DNA of 40,578 nucleotides from DASSWG01 sp041689995. GTDB taxonomy: Bacteria > Bacteroidota > Bacteroidia > Flavobacteriales > Flavobacteriaceae. This document shows positions 26,527 through 35,216 of the stretch, one piece after another (the stretch's first letter is position 1; each line of letters begins with the position of its first letter). The position numbers and the translations under genes are program-made. The DNA is taken from contig JBDNFD010000124.1 in NCBI GenBank assembly GCA_041689995.1, forward strand, positions 1 through 40,578, given 5' to 3'. Below the pieces are notes generated by a model, which had not been told where the DNA came from, searched no databases, and saw only the letters and a program-made list of their open reading frames with translations.

Positions 26527-27720
26527 ATGAATTTACACGAATATCAAGGAAAAGAAATATTGAAAGGTTTTGGTGTAAAAATCCAAAATGGAATTGTCGT
26601 CACAACCCCCGAAGAAGCTGTCGAAGCCGCCAAAAGGTTGACGGAAGAAACGGGAACTGGTTGGCATGTGATAAAGGCGCAAGTGCACGCTGGCGGCCGC
26701 GGAAAAGGTGGTGGTGTGAAACTTGCCAAAAACCTGCAAGAAGTTGAGAAGATTGCCGGTGAAATTATCGGTATGAATTTGGTAACGCCACAAACCACCA
26801 AAGAAGGAAAGAAAGTGCACCAGGTTTTGGTCGCGGAAGATGTTTATTATCCAGGCGACAACGAACCTGAAGAATATTATATGTCGGTTTTGCTGAACCG
26901 TGCGACCGGAAGAAATATGATCATGTATTCCACGGAAGGCGGAATGGACATCGAAACCGTTGCTGAAAAAACGCCACATTTGATTTTTACTGAAGAAATT
27001 GATCCAGGCGTGGGAATTATGCCTTTTCAAGCCAGGAAAATTGCTTTTAATTTAGGTTTGAGCGGCACAGCTTTTAAAGAAATGACCAAGTTTGTAACTT
27101 CGCTTTATACCGCTTATCAAAAATCAGATGCTTCTTTATTTGAAATCAACCCGGTTTTGAAAACCAGCGACGATAAAATTATGGCGGTGGATGCAAAAGT
27201 GACTTTGGATGACAATGCACTTTTCCGTCATAAGGATTACGAAGCAATGCGTGACATACGGGAAGAAAACGCCACGGAAGTTGAAGCCAGAAATGTAGGA
27301 TTGAGTTATGTGGATTTGGACGGAAACGTGGGCTGTATGGTTAACGGTGCCGGACTTGCAATGGCAACAATGGACCTTATCAAACAAGCCGGTGGCGAGC
27401 CAGCCAACTTTTTGGATGTAGGTGGAACTGCCGATGCAAAACGCGTGGAAGAAGCCTTTCGTTTGATTTTGAAAGATGAAAATGTAAAAGCGATTTTAAT
27501 CAATATTTTTGGTGGAATCGTTCGTTGCGATCGCGTGGCGCAAGGCGTTGTCGAAGCTTACAAAAATATGGGGAATATCAATATTCCGATTATCGTTCGT
27601 TTGCAGGGCACTAACGCTGATATTGCAAAAGAATTGATCGATAACAGCGGTTTGAATGTGGAAAGCGCGGTCGAATTCCAAGAAGCTGCTGATAAAGTGC
27701 AGAAGGTATTGGCGAAATAA
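26527..27720 (+). CDS. sucC: Succinyl-CoA synthetase beta subunit (ADP-forming)
   Basis: A 397-residue ATP-grasp subunit of succinate-CoA ligase in the TCA cycle. It opens MNLHEYQGKEILKGFGV, with the ATP-grasp loop AQVHAGGRGKGGGVKL and the C-terminal NIFGGIVRCDRVAQGVVEA and LQGTNADIAKEL. Full length for the family. sucD is not adjacent, as in many Bacteroidota. It has its own promoter at 26465-26495. Confidence 0.97.
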   Translation: MNLHEYQGKEILKGFGVKIQNGIVVTTPEEAVEAAKRLTEETGTGWHVIKAQVHAGGRGKGGGVKLAKNLQEVEKIAGEIIGMNLVTPQTTKEGKKVHQVLVAEDVYYPGDNEPEEYYMSVLLNRATGRNMIMYSTEGGMDIETVAEKTPHLIFTEEIDPGVGIMPFQARKIAFNLGLSGTAFKEMTKFVTSLYTAYQKSDASLFEINPVLKTSDDKIMAVDAKVTLDDNALFRHKDYEAMRDIREENATEVEARNVGLSYVDLDGNVGCMVNGAGLAMATMDLIKQAGGEPANFLDVGGTADAKRVEEAFRLILKDENVKAILINIFGGIVRCDRVAQGVVEAYKNMGNINIPIIVRLQGTNADIAKELIDNSGLNVESAVEFQEAADKVQKVLAK

Positions 27721-28028
27721 TTTCGATATAATTATATGTAAAACCCTACAGATTCTTGAAATTTGTTGGTTTTTTCTTTGGGATAAAACGACGTTAATAA
27801 GGGTTAGCGGCCTCGAATGAACCATTCAATATGATTTCTTCCATAACAAAATTTTTAGAGAACTGGGTAATCCATTTTTTCGGTTGAAGTCAATTGTTTG
27901 ACCAGTTGAGTTTTCCAATTTGCTTTATGGTAAACGATTCTATTTTGGATTATGTAGCTCGTTTATGTATAATTTTCCGAGAAAATAAAATAACCGTGAG
28001 CGACTGTAAAACTGCTACTGCCGACTGA
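27721..28028. other. Gene-free stretch after sucC
   Basis: About 308 nt without a convincing gene. Near the right end (about 27998-28032) four ACTG tetramers occur at spacings of 9, 6 and 7 nt, a loose degenerate tandem. No terminator was seen after sucC. Confidence 0.4.
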
Positions 28029-28256
28029 CTACTTTTTCGGTCCACGTAAATGAATGACCAATCCGTTTAAAAAATTTCGTAAAAATTGATCGCCACATTC
28101 CATATATTTCGGATGATCTTCGTTTCGAAAAATGGCTCCCAATTCGCTCTTGGTCACTTTGAAATCTACCAAAGCACAAATTTCTACAATATCATCATCC
28201 CGAAGTTTTAGGGCAACGCGCAATTTCTTAAATATATCATTGTTGGATAAAGCCAT
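28029..28256 (-). CDS. DUF1456 family protein, single-repeat form
   Basis: A 75-residue protein opening MALSNNDIFKKLRVALKL and containing KSELGAIFRNEDHPKYMECG and a closing LRNFLNGLVIHLRG. This corresponds to the second half of E. coli YehS, which contains two such repeats over about 155 residues. Here only one repeat is present, with a natural stop and no trace of a frameshift. The start at 28256 gives the family N-terminus; nine upstream in-frame residues are rejected. Function is unknown. Confidence 0.75.
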   Translation of the reverse strand: MALSNNDIFKKLRVALKLRDDDIVEICALVDFKVTKSELGAIFRNEDHPKYMECGDQFLRNFLNGLVIHLRGPKK

Positions 28257-28411
28257 AATTTCAACTTTTAAAGTATAGTGCAAAAATAGCCTTTTTAAAT
28301 TTTTTAAAAATGATACGGAATTTGAAAAATTGATTAAGGATTAGTGCTTCCAATTATCTGACTTCCTCTTCCTTTTAGGAACAATTTTAGATAAACGCCT
28401 CCTTCTTTTAG

Positions 28412-28419
28412 TATCTTTG
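28412..28419 (+). promoter_or_regulatory. Promoter -7 box of the menaquinone gene pair
   Basis: TATCTTTG lies 35 nt before the thioesterase ATG at 28454 and matches TAnnTTTG. The -33 TTG is not clear. Confidence 0.4.
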
Positions 28420-28453
28420 AAATTGTTTTAGAACCTAAAGAAATTTTGAACCT

Positions 28454-28882
28454 ATGCTTCCTTCCAGAAAGAGTGAAATTTTGAACGCCTGTAACAAAAT
28501 GTGCGAAAACACCATGATGGAGACTTTGGAAATAGAATTTACCGATGCGGGTGATGATTATTTGGTGGCCAGAATGCCGGTCACGCCAAAAGTTCACCAA
28601 CCGGATGGAGTTTTACATGGCGGCGCAAGTGTTGCTTTGGCGGAAAGCGTGGGCAGTGCGGCAAGTTTTCTCTTTTTGGATGGCGAGAATTATTACATCC
28701 GTGGAATTGAGATTTCAGCAAACCATGTCAGAAGTGTCCGCGAAGGTTTTGTCTATGCAAATGCCAAGGTATTGCACAAAGGACGCACCATTCAGTTATG
28801 GGATATTAAGATCCGTGACGAAAATAAAAACTTGATTTCGGCGATAAAATTAACAACCATTGCCTTGTCAAAAAACAAATGA
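28454..28882 (+). CDS. Hotdog-fold thioesterase (probable DHNA-CoA thioesterase)
   Basis: A 142-residue hotdog protein of the PaaI/MenI type. The motif VHQPDGVLHGGASVALAES carries the catalytic glycine-rich helix, and NHVRSVREGFVYANAKVLH ends the core. The next gene, isochorismate synthase, starts 1 nt after its stop, and menD follows. This context makes hydrolysis of 1,4-dihydroxy-2-naphthoyl-CoA in menaquinone synthesis the likely role, although sequence alone would allow other acyl-CoA substrates. Confidence 0.85.
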   Translation: MLPSRKSEILNACNKMCENTMMETLEIEFTDAGDDYLVARMPVTPKVHQPDGVLHGGASVALAESVGSAASFLFLDGENYYIRGIEISANHVRSVREGFVYANAKVLHKGRTIQLWDIKIRDENKNLISAIKLTTIALSKNK

Positions 28883-28883
28883 T

Positions 28884-29993
28884 ATGCTGGTACTCCTTCA
28901 AAAAATGGCGCTTCACTTTCAACAAGAAATTCCCTTTGTTGCATATAGAAAGCCGGGTGAAAAAAATGTAAAGGCGTTAATCCAAAATACCGACGATGTC
29001 TTTACAACCATTGATTTTACTAAAAAGGGTTTTGTTTTTGCCCCTTTTTCTTCCAAAAATCCCGCATTATTGATTCCATTGGACGAATCAGAATCTATGG
29101 AAACGCTTTTCGAACCAAAAATATTGGAAGGGAATTTTCTGAAGCAGGACGGGCAAACGCGGCAAGAAGAAAAAAAATATCATTTAATCTTAGTTAAAAA
29201 AGGGATTGAAACCATCGAAGCTGGAAAAATACAAAAAGTGGTTCTGGCAAGGCAGCATTCGGTGGAATTCCCAGAACACGATCCGTGGTTGATCTTTCAA
29301 CGCTTATTGGAAAATTATCCATCAGCGTTTGTCTATGCTTGGTTTCATCCGATTTCTGGATTATGGATGGGTGCAACGCCAGAAAGTTTATTGCATATTG
29401 AATCGAATCATTTGACCACCATGTCTTTGGCCGGAACGCAAAAAAACATTGACGGAAATGAGGTGGTTTGGAGTGAAAAAGAGAAAGTGGAACAAGCTTT
29501 TGTCACAGATTTCATTGTTCAGCAACTGAAGCCAAATCTTGAAAACATGAACGTTTCGGAAGTGGAAACCAGTGCCGCCGGAGATTTGTGGCATTTAAAA
29601 ACAAATATTTCTGGAGAATTGAAAAATGGTGAATTAAAAAAAATCCTCGATGCATTACATCCAACTCCGGCTGTTTGCGGAATTCCGAGGGATATTGCAA
29701 GAAATTTCATCTTGAAAAATGAAGGTTTCGACCGTGAATTTTACACAGGGCTTTTGGGCGAAGTTAATATGGATAAAAAAATAGAACGTTCCACAAATAA
29801 TCGAAATCCAGAGAACAAAGCATATATAGCCTTAAAACCCATCACCGATTTATATGTGAATCTGCGATGTATGAAATTCGAAAAAGATATGGTCCATATT
29901 TTTGCTGGAGGTGGAATCACCAAAGAAAGCGATCTGGAAAGTGAATGGGAGGAAACCGTCAATAAAATACAGACTATGGCGAAAGTGCTGTAA
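28884..29993 (+). CDS. menF: Isochorismate synthase
   Basis: A 369-residue chorismate-binding enzyme making isochorismate, the first committed step of menaquinone synthesis. The chorismate-binding core includes KIQKVVLARQHSVE, FHPISGLWMGATPESLL, the signature HPTPAVCGIPRDIA, and YTGLLGEVNMD. The ATG at 28884 follows the thioesterase stop by 1 nt; an upstream in-frame TTG at 28860 lies inside that gene and is less likely. menD lies 53 nt downstream and together they yield SEPHCHC. An entC-type siderophore role is unlikely given menD. Confidence 0.93.
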   Translation: MLVLLQKMALHFQQEIPFVAYRKPGEKNVKALIQNTDDVFTTIDFTKKGFVFAPFSSKNPALLIPLDESESMETLFEPKILEGNFLKQDGQTRQEEKKYHLILVKKGIETIEAGKIQKVVLARQHSVEFPEHDPWLIFQRLLENYPSAFVYAWFHPISGLWMGATPESLLHIESNHLTTMSLAGTQKNIDGNEVVWSEKEKVEQAFVTDFIVQQLKPNLENMNVSEVETSAAGDLWHLKTNISGELKNGELKKILDALHPTPAVCGIPRDIARNFILKNEGFDREFYTGLLGEVNMDKKIERSTNNRNPENKAYIALKPITDLYVNLRCMKFEKDMVHIFAGGGITKESDLESEWEETVNKIQTMAKVL

Positions 29994-30012
29994 ATAACAT
30001 TATTTTTAGTTT

Positions 30013-30039
30013 TTGGATGCCTGTATTTTTGTAATTTTG
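30013..30039 (+). promoter_or_regulatory. Possible internal promoter of menD
   Basis: Two overlapping boxes, TATTTTTG (30024-30031) and TAATTTTG (30032-30039), lie 8-15 nt before the menD ATG. TTG at 30013-30015 is 16 nt from the second. The box is very near the start, so a short leader would result. Confidence 0.35.
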
Positions 30040-30046
30040 TGGGAAT

Positions 30047-31753
30047 ATGAACAAGATTTATTCCACGATTCCCTTGGCGCAATGCATTGTTGAATTATGT
30101 GTTGCAAAAAGGATTTTCGATATTGTGATTTCTCCAGGATCTCGGAATGCACCACTTACGATTGGATTTGCAAACCATCCGAAAATCAATTCGTTTAGTA
30201 TTGTCGATGAGCGTTCTGCTGCTTTTTTTGCATTGGGAATGGCGCAGCAGTTCCAAAAACCTGTTGTTTTGGTTTGCACTTCGGGTTCGGCTTTGTTAAA
30301 TTATTATCCGGCGGTAGCGGAAGCTTTTTACAGCGATATTCCTTTGGTGGTGATTTCCGCCGATCGCCCGGAAAACTTAATCGATATTGGCGATGGTCAA
30401 ACAATTCGTCAACCTAATGTTTTCAAAAACCATATTTTATACAGTGCGAATCTGAAAAGCAATCCGCAAGATTCCCCTTCTGAAAAAATTTCTTTTTTCA
30501 ATGAGACTGAAATCAATAGAGCGCTGAACCTTGCGTTCGAGCGAAACGGCCCGGTTCATATTAACGCTCCTTTTGCGGAGCCGCTATATAAAAAAACAGA
30601 TAAACTCGCAGTGTCAGTCGATAATATTCCGAGGCAAACTGAAAACAGAACAATCGTCCCATCCGAGGTAGAATCATTTTTGCAGAATTGGAACAATAGC
30701 GACCGCAAAATGATTCTCGTTGGCGTTAATTTCCCCAAAGAAATCGATGAGGAACATTTGGAGTATTTTGCGGAAGATCCTTCGGTGTTGGTTTTTACAG
30801 AAACCACTTCTAATTTACATCATGAAAATTTTTTTCCAAGCATTGATACCATTATTGCTCCGATTGAAACAGATGAGAATGCGGTTCATTATTTTAAAAA
30901 ACTGCAACCGGAAGTATTGCTGACATTCGGAGGAATGGTGATTTCGAAAAAGGTGAAAGCTTTTTTGCGCAACTATCCTTCAAAATATCATTATCATATT
31001 GATTCGAAAAAAGCATGCGATACGTTTTTTTCTTTGACAAAACATTTCGAAATTGAGCCCAACGCATTTTTTGATAAAATTATCCCCGAAATAAATCATG
31101 GTTACGGGGATTATCGAAAATTTTGGGACGAAGTAAAGATATATAGAAAGAAAAAACGTTCGGAATATTTAGAGCAAATTCCTTATTCGGATTTTATGGT
31201 TTTCGACGAAATTTTCAAGAACTTTCCCGCCGGTCGAATGCTTCAAATTGGAAACAGTTCGGCGATCCGATATGCGCAATTATTCGATTTGAAAAAGACT
31301 ATTTCTGTTTTTTGCAATCGCGGAACAAGCGGAATTGATGGTTCGGTTTCCACGGCAATTGGCGCCGCGGTCGCTTCCGAAAAGCCAACGGTTTTAGTGA
31401 TTGGCGATTTGGGTTTTCTATATGACAGCAACGGATTATGGAACAATTATATTCCGGAAAATTTTAAAATTATTGTGGTGAACAATGGCGGTGGTGGGAT
31501 TTTCAGAATTTTACCGGGGGATAATACCACGGATTATTTTGAAAAATTTTTTGAAACGGCACATCAATTGACTGCGGAACATCTTGCAAAAATGTATCAT
31601 TTTGGTTATGAAAAAATTGAGCAAGAAGAAGAACTTTCCCCAAAACTGAAGACGTTTTTTTCAACCGAGACAAAGCAGATTTTGGAAATTTTTACGCCAA
31701 AAGAAATTAATCCCAACGTGTTGTTGAATTATTTTGATTATATTAGAAAGTGA
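30047..31753 (+). CDS. menD: SEPHCHC synthase MenD
   Basis: A 568-residue thiamine-diphosphate enzyme that joins isochorismate and 2-oxoglutarate in menaquinone synthesis. The N-terminal Pyr domain has SPGSRNAPLTIGF and DERSAAFFALGMAQQF with the catalytic glutamate; the C-terminal ThDP domain has NRGTSGIDGSVSTAIGAA and GDLGFLYDSNGLW. Length is normal. It ends directly at the border of a large 7-bp tandem array. Confidence 0.96.
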   Translation: MNKIYSTIPLAQCIVELCVAKRIFDIVISPGSRNAPLTIGFANHPKINSFSIVDERSAAFFALGMAQQFQKPVVLVCTSGSALLNYYPAVAEAFYSDIPLVVISADRPENLIDIGDGQTIRQPNVFKNHILYSANLKSNPQDSPSEKISFFNETEINRALNLAFERNGPVHINAPFAEPLYKKTDKLAVSVDNIPRQTENRTIVPSEVESFLQNWNNSDRKMILVGVNFPKEIDEEHLEYFAEDPSVLVFTETTSNLHHENFFPSIDTIIAPIETDENAVHYFKKLQPEVLLTFGGMVISKKVKAFLRNYPSKYHYHIDSKKACDTFFSLTKHFEIEPNAFFDKIIPEINHGYGDYRKFWDEVKIYRKKKRSEYLEQIPYSDFMVFDEIFKNFPAGRMLQIGNSSAIRYAQLFDLKKTISVFCNRGTSGIDGSVSTAIGAAVASEKPTVLVIGDLGFLYDSNGLWNNYIPENFKIIVVNNGGGGIFRILPGDNTTDYFEKFFETAHQLTAEHLAKMYHFGYEKIEQEEELSPKLKTFFSTETKQILEIFTPKEINPNVLLNYFDYIRK

Positions 31754-31754
31754 T

Positions 31755-32167
31755 GAATAACGAATAACCAATAACGAATAACCAATAACGAATAACCAAT
31801 AACGAATAACCAATAACGAATAACCAATAACGAATAACGAATAACCAATAACGAATAACGAATAACCAATAACGAATAACGAATAACCAATAACGAATAA
31901 CCAATAACGAATAACCAATAACGAATAACCAATAACGAATAACCAATAACGAATAACCAATAACGAATAACCAATAACGAATAACCAATAACGAATAACC
32001 AATAACGAATAACGAATAACGAATAACGAATAACCAATAACGAATAACGAATAACCAATAACGAATAACGAATAACCAATAACGAATAACGAATAACGAA
32101 TAACGAATAACGAATAACCAATAACGAATAACCAATAACGAATAACGAATAACCAATAACCAATAAC
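31755..32167 (+). repeat. 59-copy 7-bp tandem array
   Basis: Fifty-nine uninterrupted units of (G/C)AATAAC fill 413 nt between menD and cvfB. Only the first base of the unit varies. Order of the first base: mostly GC pairs and GGC triplets, with runs of four and five G near 32010 and 32090; CC does not occur until the last unit. The array then decays into 8-nt units to 32188. The plus strand has TAA in every frame, and the minus strand is free of stops in all three frames because the unit is not a multiple of three. Confidence 0.97.
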
Positions 32168-32188
32168 CAAATAACCAAATAATCAAAT

Positions 32189-33019
32189 ATGTTTGATATC
32201 GGAATTTACCATACATTAACCATTGACCGCGACACAGCGCCCGGACTTTTTTTGGAAGATGATGACGGGAACGAGGTGCTGCTTCCGAACAAATACAAAC
32301 CCGAAAATTTTAATATTGGGGATCAAGTAGAAGTATTTGTTTATTTGGATCACGAAGAACGTCCCGTGGCGACAACTTTGAAACCTTATGTAAAGTTGGA
32401 CGAATTTGGATACCTACGTTGCGTGGAAACCAATGATTTAGGAGCTTTTTTGGATTGGGGATTGGAAAAACACCTGTTCGTTCCGTTTATGGAGCAAGCT
32501 TACAAAATGAAACAAGGTGAGTGGTATTTGATATTTTGTTATTTGGATCTTGACACCAACCGGCTCGTGGCTTCCAGCAAGGTGAATTCTTTTTTAGATA
32601 ACTCTGAAATTACGGTGGAACCTTTTGAAAAAGTGGATTTGATCGTGACCAACAAAACCGATTTGGGTTTTAACGTAATCGTCAATAAACTTCACCAAGG
32701 ACTAATTTACAATGATGAGATTTTTCAGAAACTGCAGACAGGCGATCGGCTGACGGGAATTGTAAAAAAAATTCGACCCGATTCAAAAATAGATATTACG
32801 TTGCAGCGTCCAGGATATCGTGCCATTGAACCGAACGCGCAACGAATCTTGACTGAACTGGAATTAAAGGGAGGTTTCTTGCCTTTGCACGACAAATCTT
32901 CACCCGAAGAAATTTACAATTCATTGGAGATGAGTAAAAAAAGTTTCAAAAAAGCAATAGGAACCCTTTATAAAAAGCGATTGGTGGAATTGAAAGAAGA
33001 TGGGGTTTATCAATTATAA
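32189..33019 (+). CDS. cvfB: S1-like RNA-binding protein (CvfB family)
   Basis: A 276-residue protein of the CvfB/YitL family. Several S1-type beta-barrel modules are visible: residues 1-65 (MFDIGIYHTLTIDRD), 68-130 (LGAFLDWGLEKHLFVPF), and about 145-215 (TNKTDLGFNVIVNKLHQGLIY). A winged-helix C-terminus (LEMSKKSFKKAIGTLYKKRL) ends it. CvfB binds RNA and affects virulence in Gram-positives. It begins 21 nt after the end of the 7-bp array. Confidence 0.9.
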   Translation: MFDIGIYHTLTIDRDTAPGLFLEDDDGNEVLLPNKYKPENFNIGDQVEVFVYLDHEERPVATTLKPYVKLDEFGYLRCVETNDLGAFLDWGLEKHLFVPFMEQAYKMKQGEWYLIFCYLDLDTNRLVASSKVNSFLDNSEITVEPFEKVDLIVTNKTDLGFNVIVNKLHQGLIYNDEIFQKLQTGDRLTGIVKKIRPDSKIDITLQRPGYRAIEPNAQRILTELELKGGFLPLHDKSSPEEIYNSLEMSKKSFKKAIGTLYKKRLVELKEDGVYQL

Positions 33020-33021
33020 TT

Positions 33022-33045
33022 CTGAATTGAGAATTAAGAATTCAG
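33022..33045 (+). terminator. Weak hairpin after cvfB
   Basis: CTGAATT (33022-33028) and AATTCAG (33039-33045) can pair around a 10-nt loop, but only four T follow. A weak or incidental terminator. Confidence 0.25.
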
Positions 33046-33072
33046 GATTTTACTTACGTTATTAAACAGTTT

Positions 33073-33288
33073 TCAGCCTTCTATTCTCTTTAGACGTTCA
33101 ATGAATGCATCCACTTGTTTTTCTAAATAATGCCCATTGAATTGCATATAGTCGCCGTATTTGTTCAACACCATCACCCCAAAACATGATTTTTTTCGAA
33201 CAAAGAAATTGTCTAAAAGGAAATCATATTTGTCGTCGAAATAAAAACTGTTATCCAATTTTTTTTCCACTCGTTCTCCGTTGGCCAA
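33073..33288 (-). CDS. Hypothetical protein, possibly truncated
   Basis: A 71-residue frame with no ATG: a TTG is used at 33288, and the frame stays open for 18 more codons to a stop at 33343-33345 (VLANGERV preceded by NSNLLYSTNIK). The middle (YFDDKYDFLLDNFFVRKKS) and the end (FIERLKRIEG) look like real protein. No family recognised. The missing ATG suggests either an alternative start or a gene that has lost its 5' end. Confidence 0.35.
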   Translation of the reverse strand: MANGERVEKKLDNSFYFDDKYDFLLDNFFVRKKSCFGVMVLNKYGDYMQFNGHYLEKQVDAFIERLKRIEG

Positions 33289-33449
33289 AACTTTAATATT
33301 TGTAGAATATAAGAGATTTGAGTTAATAATCAGAGTCCTGCTTCATCTTATTTTTAATTTTTGATATTCAGTAAGTCTTTTACGAAACCGATTTTATTTT
33401 TCGGAGAATTCATCACAGAATTTTTTAATTCTAAATTCGGATTCTGAAT

Positions 33450-33503
33450 TCATTCCCCCGTTTTATCCACAATCGGCGGACTATCGGAATTGGTGGTTCC
33501 ATT
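33450..33503 (-). pseudogene. C-terminal remnant of an M28-type peptidase
   Basis: The minus strand encodes the short tail SPPIVDKTGE before a stop. It resembles the C-terminus of the intact M28 peptidase (HAPIVDKPVE), and 15 consecutive nucleotides are identical between 33462-33476 and 34007-34021. Upstream the frame closes at once. It looks like a relic of a second peptidase copy. Confidence 0.35.
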
Positions 33504-33539
33504 TCAAGTCGATCCATAAAGTGATAGGGTAGAGGCAGT

Positions 33540-33845
33540 TCATGCCGTTTGAAAATTAAACTTTTTCAGTTTCAGGGGGTTTCTATTAAAAATTTGTTCT
33601 GCCTCCCGCAAATCGAAAGTGGCCTGCATTCTGAGCCAAAATGACGCACTTCCCCCAAAAACTTTTTCGATCCGAATTGCCATTGTTGGGGATATAGCGG
33701 ATTTTTCGTTTACTATTTTGGACAAAGTTGGACGGGCCACTCCAAGTAACTCGGCGGTTTTCCCTATTGTCAAATTGTTGAGCTTTATAATTTCCTCCAA
33801 AAGCAATTCTCCCGGATGTGTGTTGTGTGTGATTTCCCTTTTCAT
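33540..33845 (-). CDS. higA: HigA family antitoxin (orphan)
   Basis: A 101-residue helix-turn-helix protein of the HigA/VapI type, which neutralises HigB toxin and represses its own operon. The opening HNTHPGELLLEEIIKLNN, the DNA-binding region TIGKTAELLGVARPTLSKIV, and the FGGSASFWLRMQATFDL segment are diagnostic. The order toxin-antitoxin would place HigB at about 33860-34130 on the minus strand, but no toxin gene is intact there; the M28 peptidase begins at 33995. Confidence 0.88.
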   Translation of the reverse strand: MKREITHNTHPGELLLEEIIKLNNLTIGKTAELLGVARPTLSKIVNEKSAISPTMAIRIEKVFGGSASFWLRMQATFDLREAEQIFNRNPLKLKKFNFQTA

Positions 33846-33859
33846 TTTTTATGATTTAA

Positions 33860-33925
33860 GGTTTTCCGAAGGTAATTTACTTCCATTGCCGTTTGTCCAA
33901 TATAATTTTAGGTCTTGTGACGTAT
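33860..33925 (-). pseudogene. Possible remnant of a HigB toxin
   Basis: Just upstream of higA the minus strand has YWTNG in one frame (33888-33902) and AMEVNYL in the next frame (33869-33889). The expected C-terminus of HigB reads like W-x-x-GNAxEVNYLDYH, so this could be a frameshifted toxin tail. Only the last residues are recognisable. Confidence 0.25.
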
Positions 33926-33994
33926 GGAGTTTATCCTCTTTTTAAACGTAATCCTTAGAGTTACACATTACAATTTAATAATCACCACAAAAAC

Positions 33995-35008
33995 CTACTC
34001 TACCGGTTTATCCACAATCGGAGCGTGAGCTGCATTCGCAACTTTCCAAGCGGTATAAAAAATAAGTTTGGCTCTTTTTTCCAATAAATCATATTCGATT
34101 TTATCCGGCGTGTCGGTCGGTTGGTGATAATCTTCATGAACGCCGTTGAAGTAAAAGATCACGGGTATTCCGTGTTTGGCAAAATTATAATGATCGCTTC
34201 GGTAATAAAATCGGTTGGGATCATCTTTTTTGTTGAATTTGTAATCTAAATCCAAGTGGGAATATTCTTTATTTGCTTGCTCCGAAATTTCATGTAGTTC
34301 CGTGCTCAACATATTGCTTCCAATAAGGTACACATAATTGGGATTGTTTTCATGTTCGGCGTCTATTCTCCCGATCATGTCGATGTTGAAATCGGTTACG
34401 GTTTCATTCAAAGGAACGATAGGATTTTCGGTATAAAATTTAGAACCCAACAATCCTTTTTCTTCCCCGGTAAAATGAAGAAAAATGATGGAACGCTTTG
34501 GTCGGTAACCTTTTTCCACTGCCAGTTTAAACGCCTCGGCTATTTCCAAAATCGCCACGGTTCCTGAACCGTCATCGTCGGCGCCGTTATAAATATTTCC
34601 TTGTTCATCGGTTCCTTCGTGGTCGTAATGTGCAGAAATAACCACGTACTCGCGAGATTCCGTGTCATAATCCCTGCCTTTGATGAAGGCCACCACATTT
34701 TCAGTATCGCCAAAGCGGTCCTGAAAATAGCTGGACGGAATTTCCTGATAATAATTATTCTCACCAAGAAGCGCAGGAATTTGAAGACCCATATATTCGG
34801 TTTTCAAATAATTAGCGGCTTTCTTTTGGCCGGGTTTTCCGGTTTCCCGCCCCATAAAATCATCAGATGCAAACGTATAAAGATGTTCTTGTAATTCTGT
34901 TGCGGTAATGCTATTGCCAAACACTGTTGGATCTGCTTTGGAAAGATCTTTCTGGGTGGCACAACCTACAAATACCAAAAGGCAGAAGGAAATAATAAAT
35001 CGGTTCAT
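33995..35008 (-). CDS. M28 family metallopeptidase lipoprotein
   Basis: A 337-residue zinc aminopeptidase-type M28 protein. Metal-binding residues are present: ISAHYDHEG, NGADDDGSGTVA, FTGEEKGLLGS, NIDMIGR and RSDHYNFAKHG. The N-terminus is a signal peptide with lipobox VGC (C16), so it is exported and probably lipid-anchored. Substrate is unknown; many bacterial relatives are aminopeptidases. It lies immediately upstream of the orphan HigA gene on the minus strand. Confidence 0.93.
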   Translation of the reverse strand: MNRFIISFCLLVFVGCATQKDLSKADPTVFGNSITATELQEHLYTFASDDFMGRETGKPGQKKAANYLKTEYMGLQIPALLGENNYYQEIPSSYFQDRFGDTENVVAFIKGRDYDTESREYVVISAHYDHEGTDEQGNIYNGADDDGSGTVAILEIAEAFKLAVEKGYRPKRSIIFLHFTGEEKGLLGSKFYTENPIVPLNETVTDFNIDMIGRIDAEHENNPNYVYLIGSNMLSTELHEISEQANKEYSHLDLDYKFNKKDDPNRFYYRSDHYNFAKHGIPVIFYFNGVHEDYHQPTDTPDKIEYDLLEKRAKLIFYTAWKVANAAHAPIVDKPVE

Positions 35009-35176
35009 GATTTTTTTGAATTTAATAACGGATTGAATGGTGGCAATTTTTTAAAAATATCAAACTTTGGAGAATATTCATCTTTCCTGATCTTTGCACT
35101 TTTAAAACGGACAAGATATGATTTTATCCAGAAAGCATTTGCATAAAACCACTCAAAATTACCTTCGTAATTATTT

Positions 35177-35206
35177 TTGTCAATGGAAAAAAGGGTGTTA
35201 TATTTG
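35177..35206 (+). promoter_or_regulatory. Promoter of tRNA-Ser
   Basis: TTG at 35177-35179, a 19-nt spacer and TATATTTG at 35199-35206, 11 nt before the mature tRNA start. It is one of the best consensus matches in the window. Confidence 0.75.
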
Positions 35207-35216
35207 CACCCGCAAC

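Noticed and set aside
27496..27825. Minus-strand frame of 109 residues at the end of sucC
   Set aside because: Mostly antisense to sucC.
31661..32216. Three overlapping minus-strand frames of 142-169 residues made of VIGYSLFVIRYSL-like repeats
   Set aside because: They are the translation of the 7-bp tandem array, which has no stops on that strand in any frame. No start context or non-repeat domain supports a protein.
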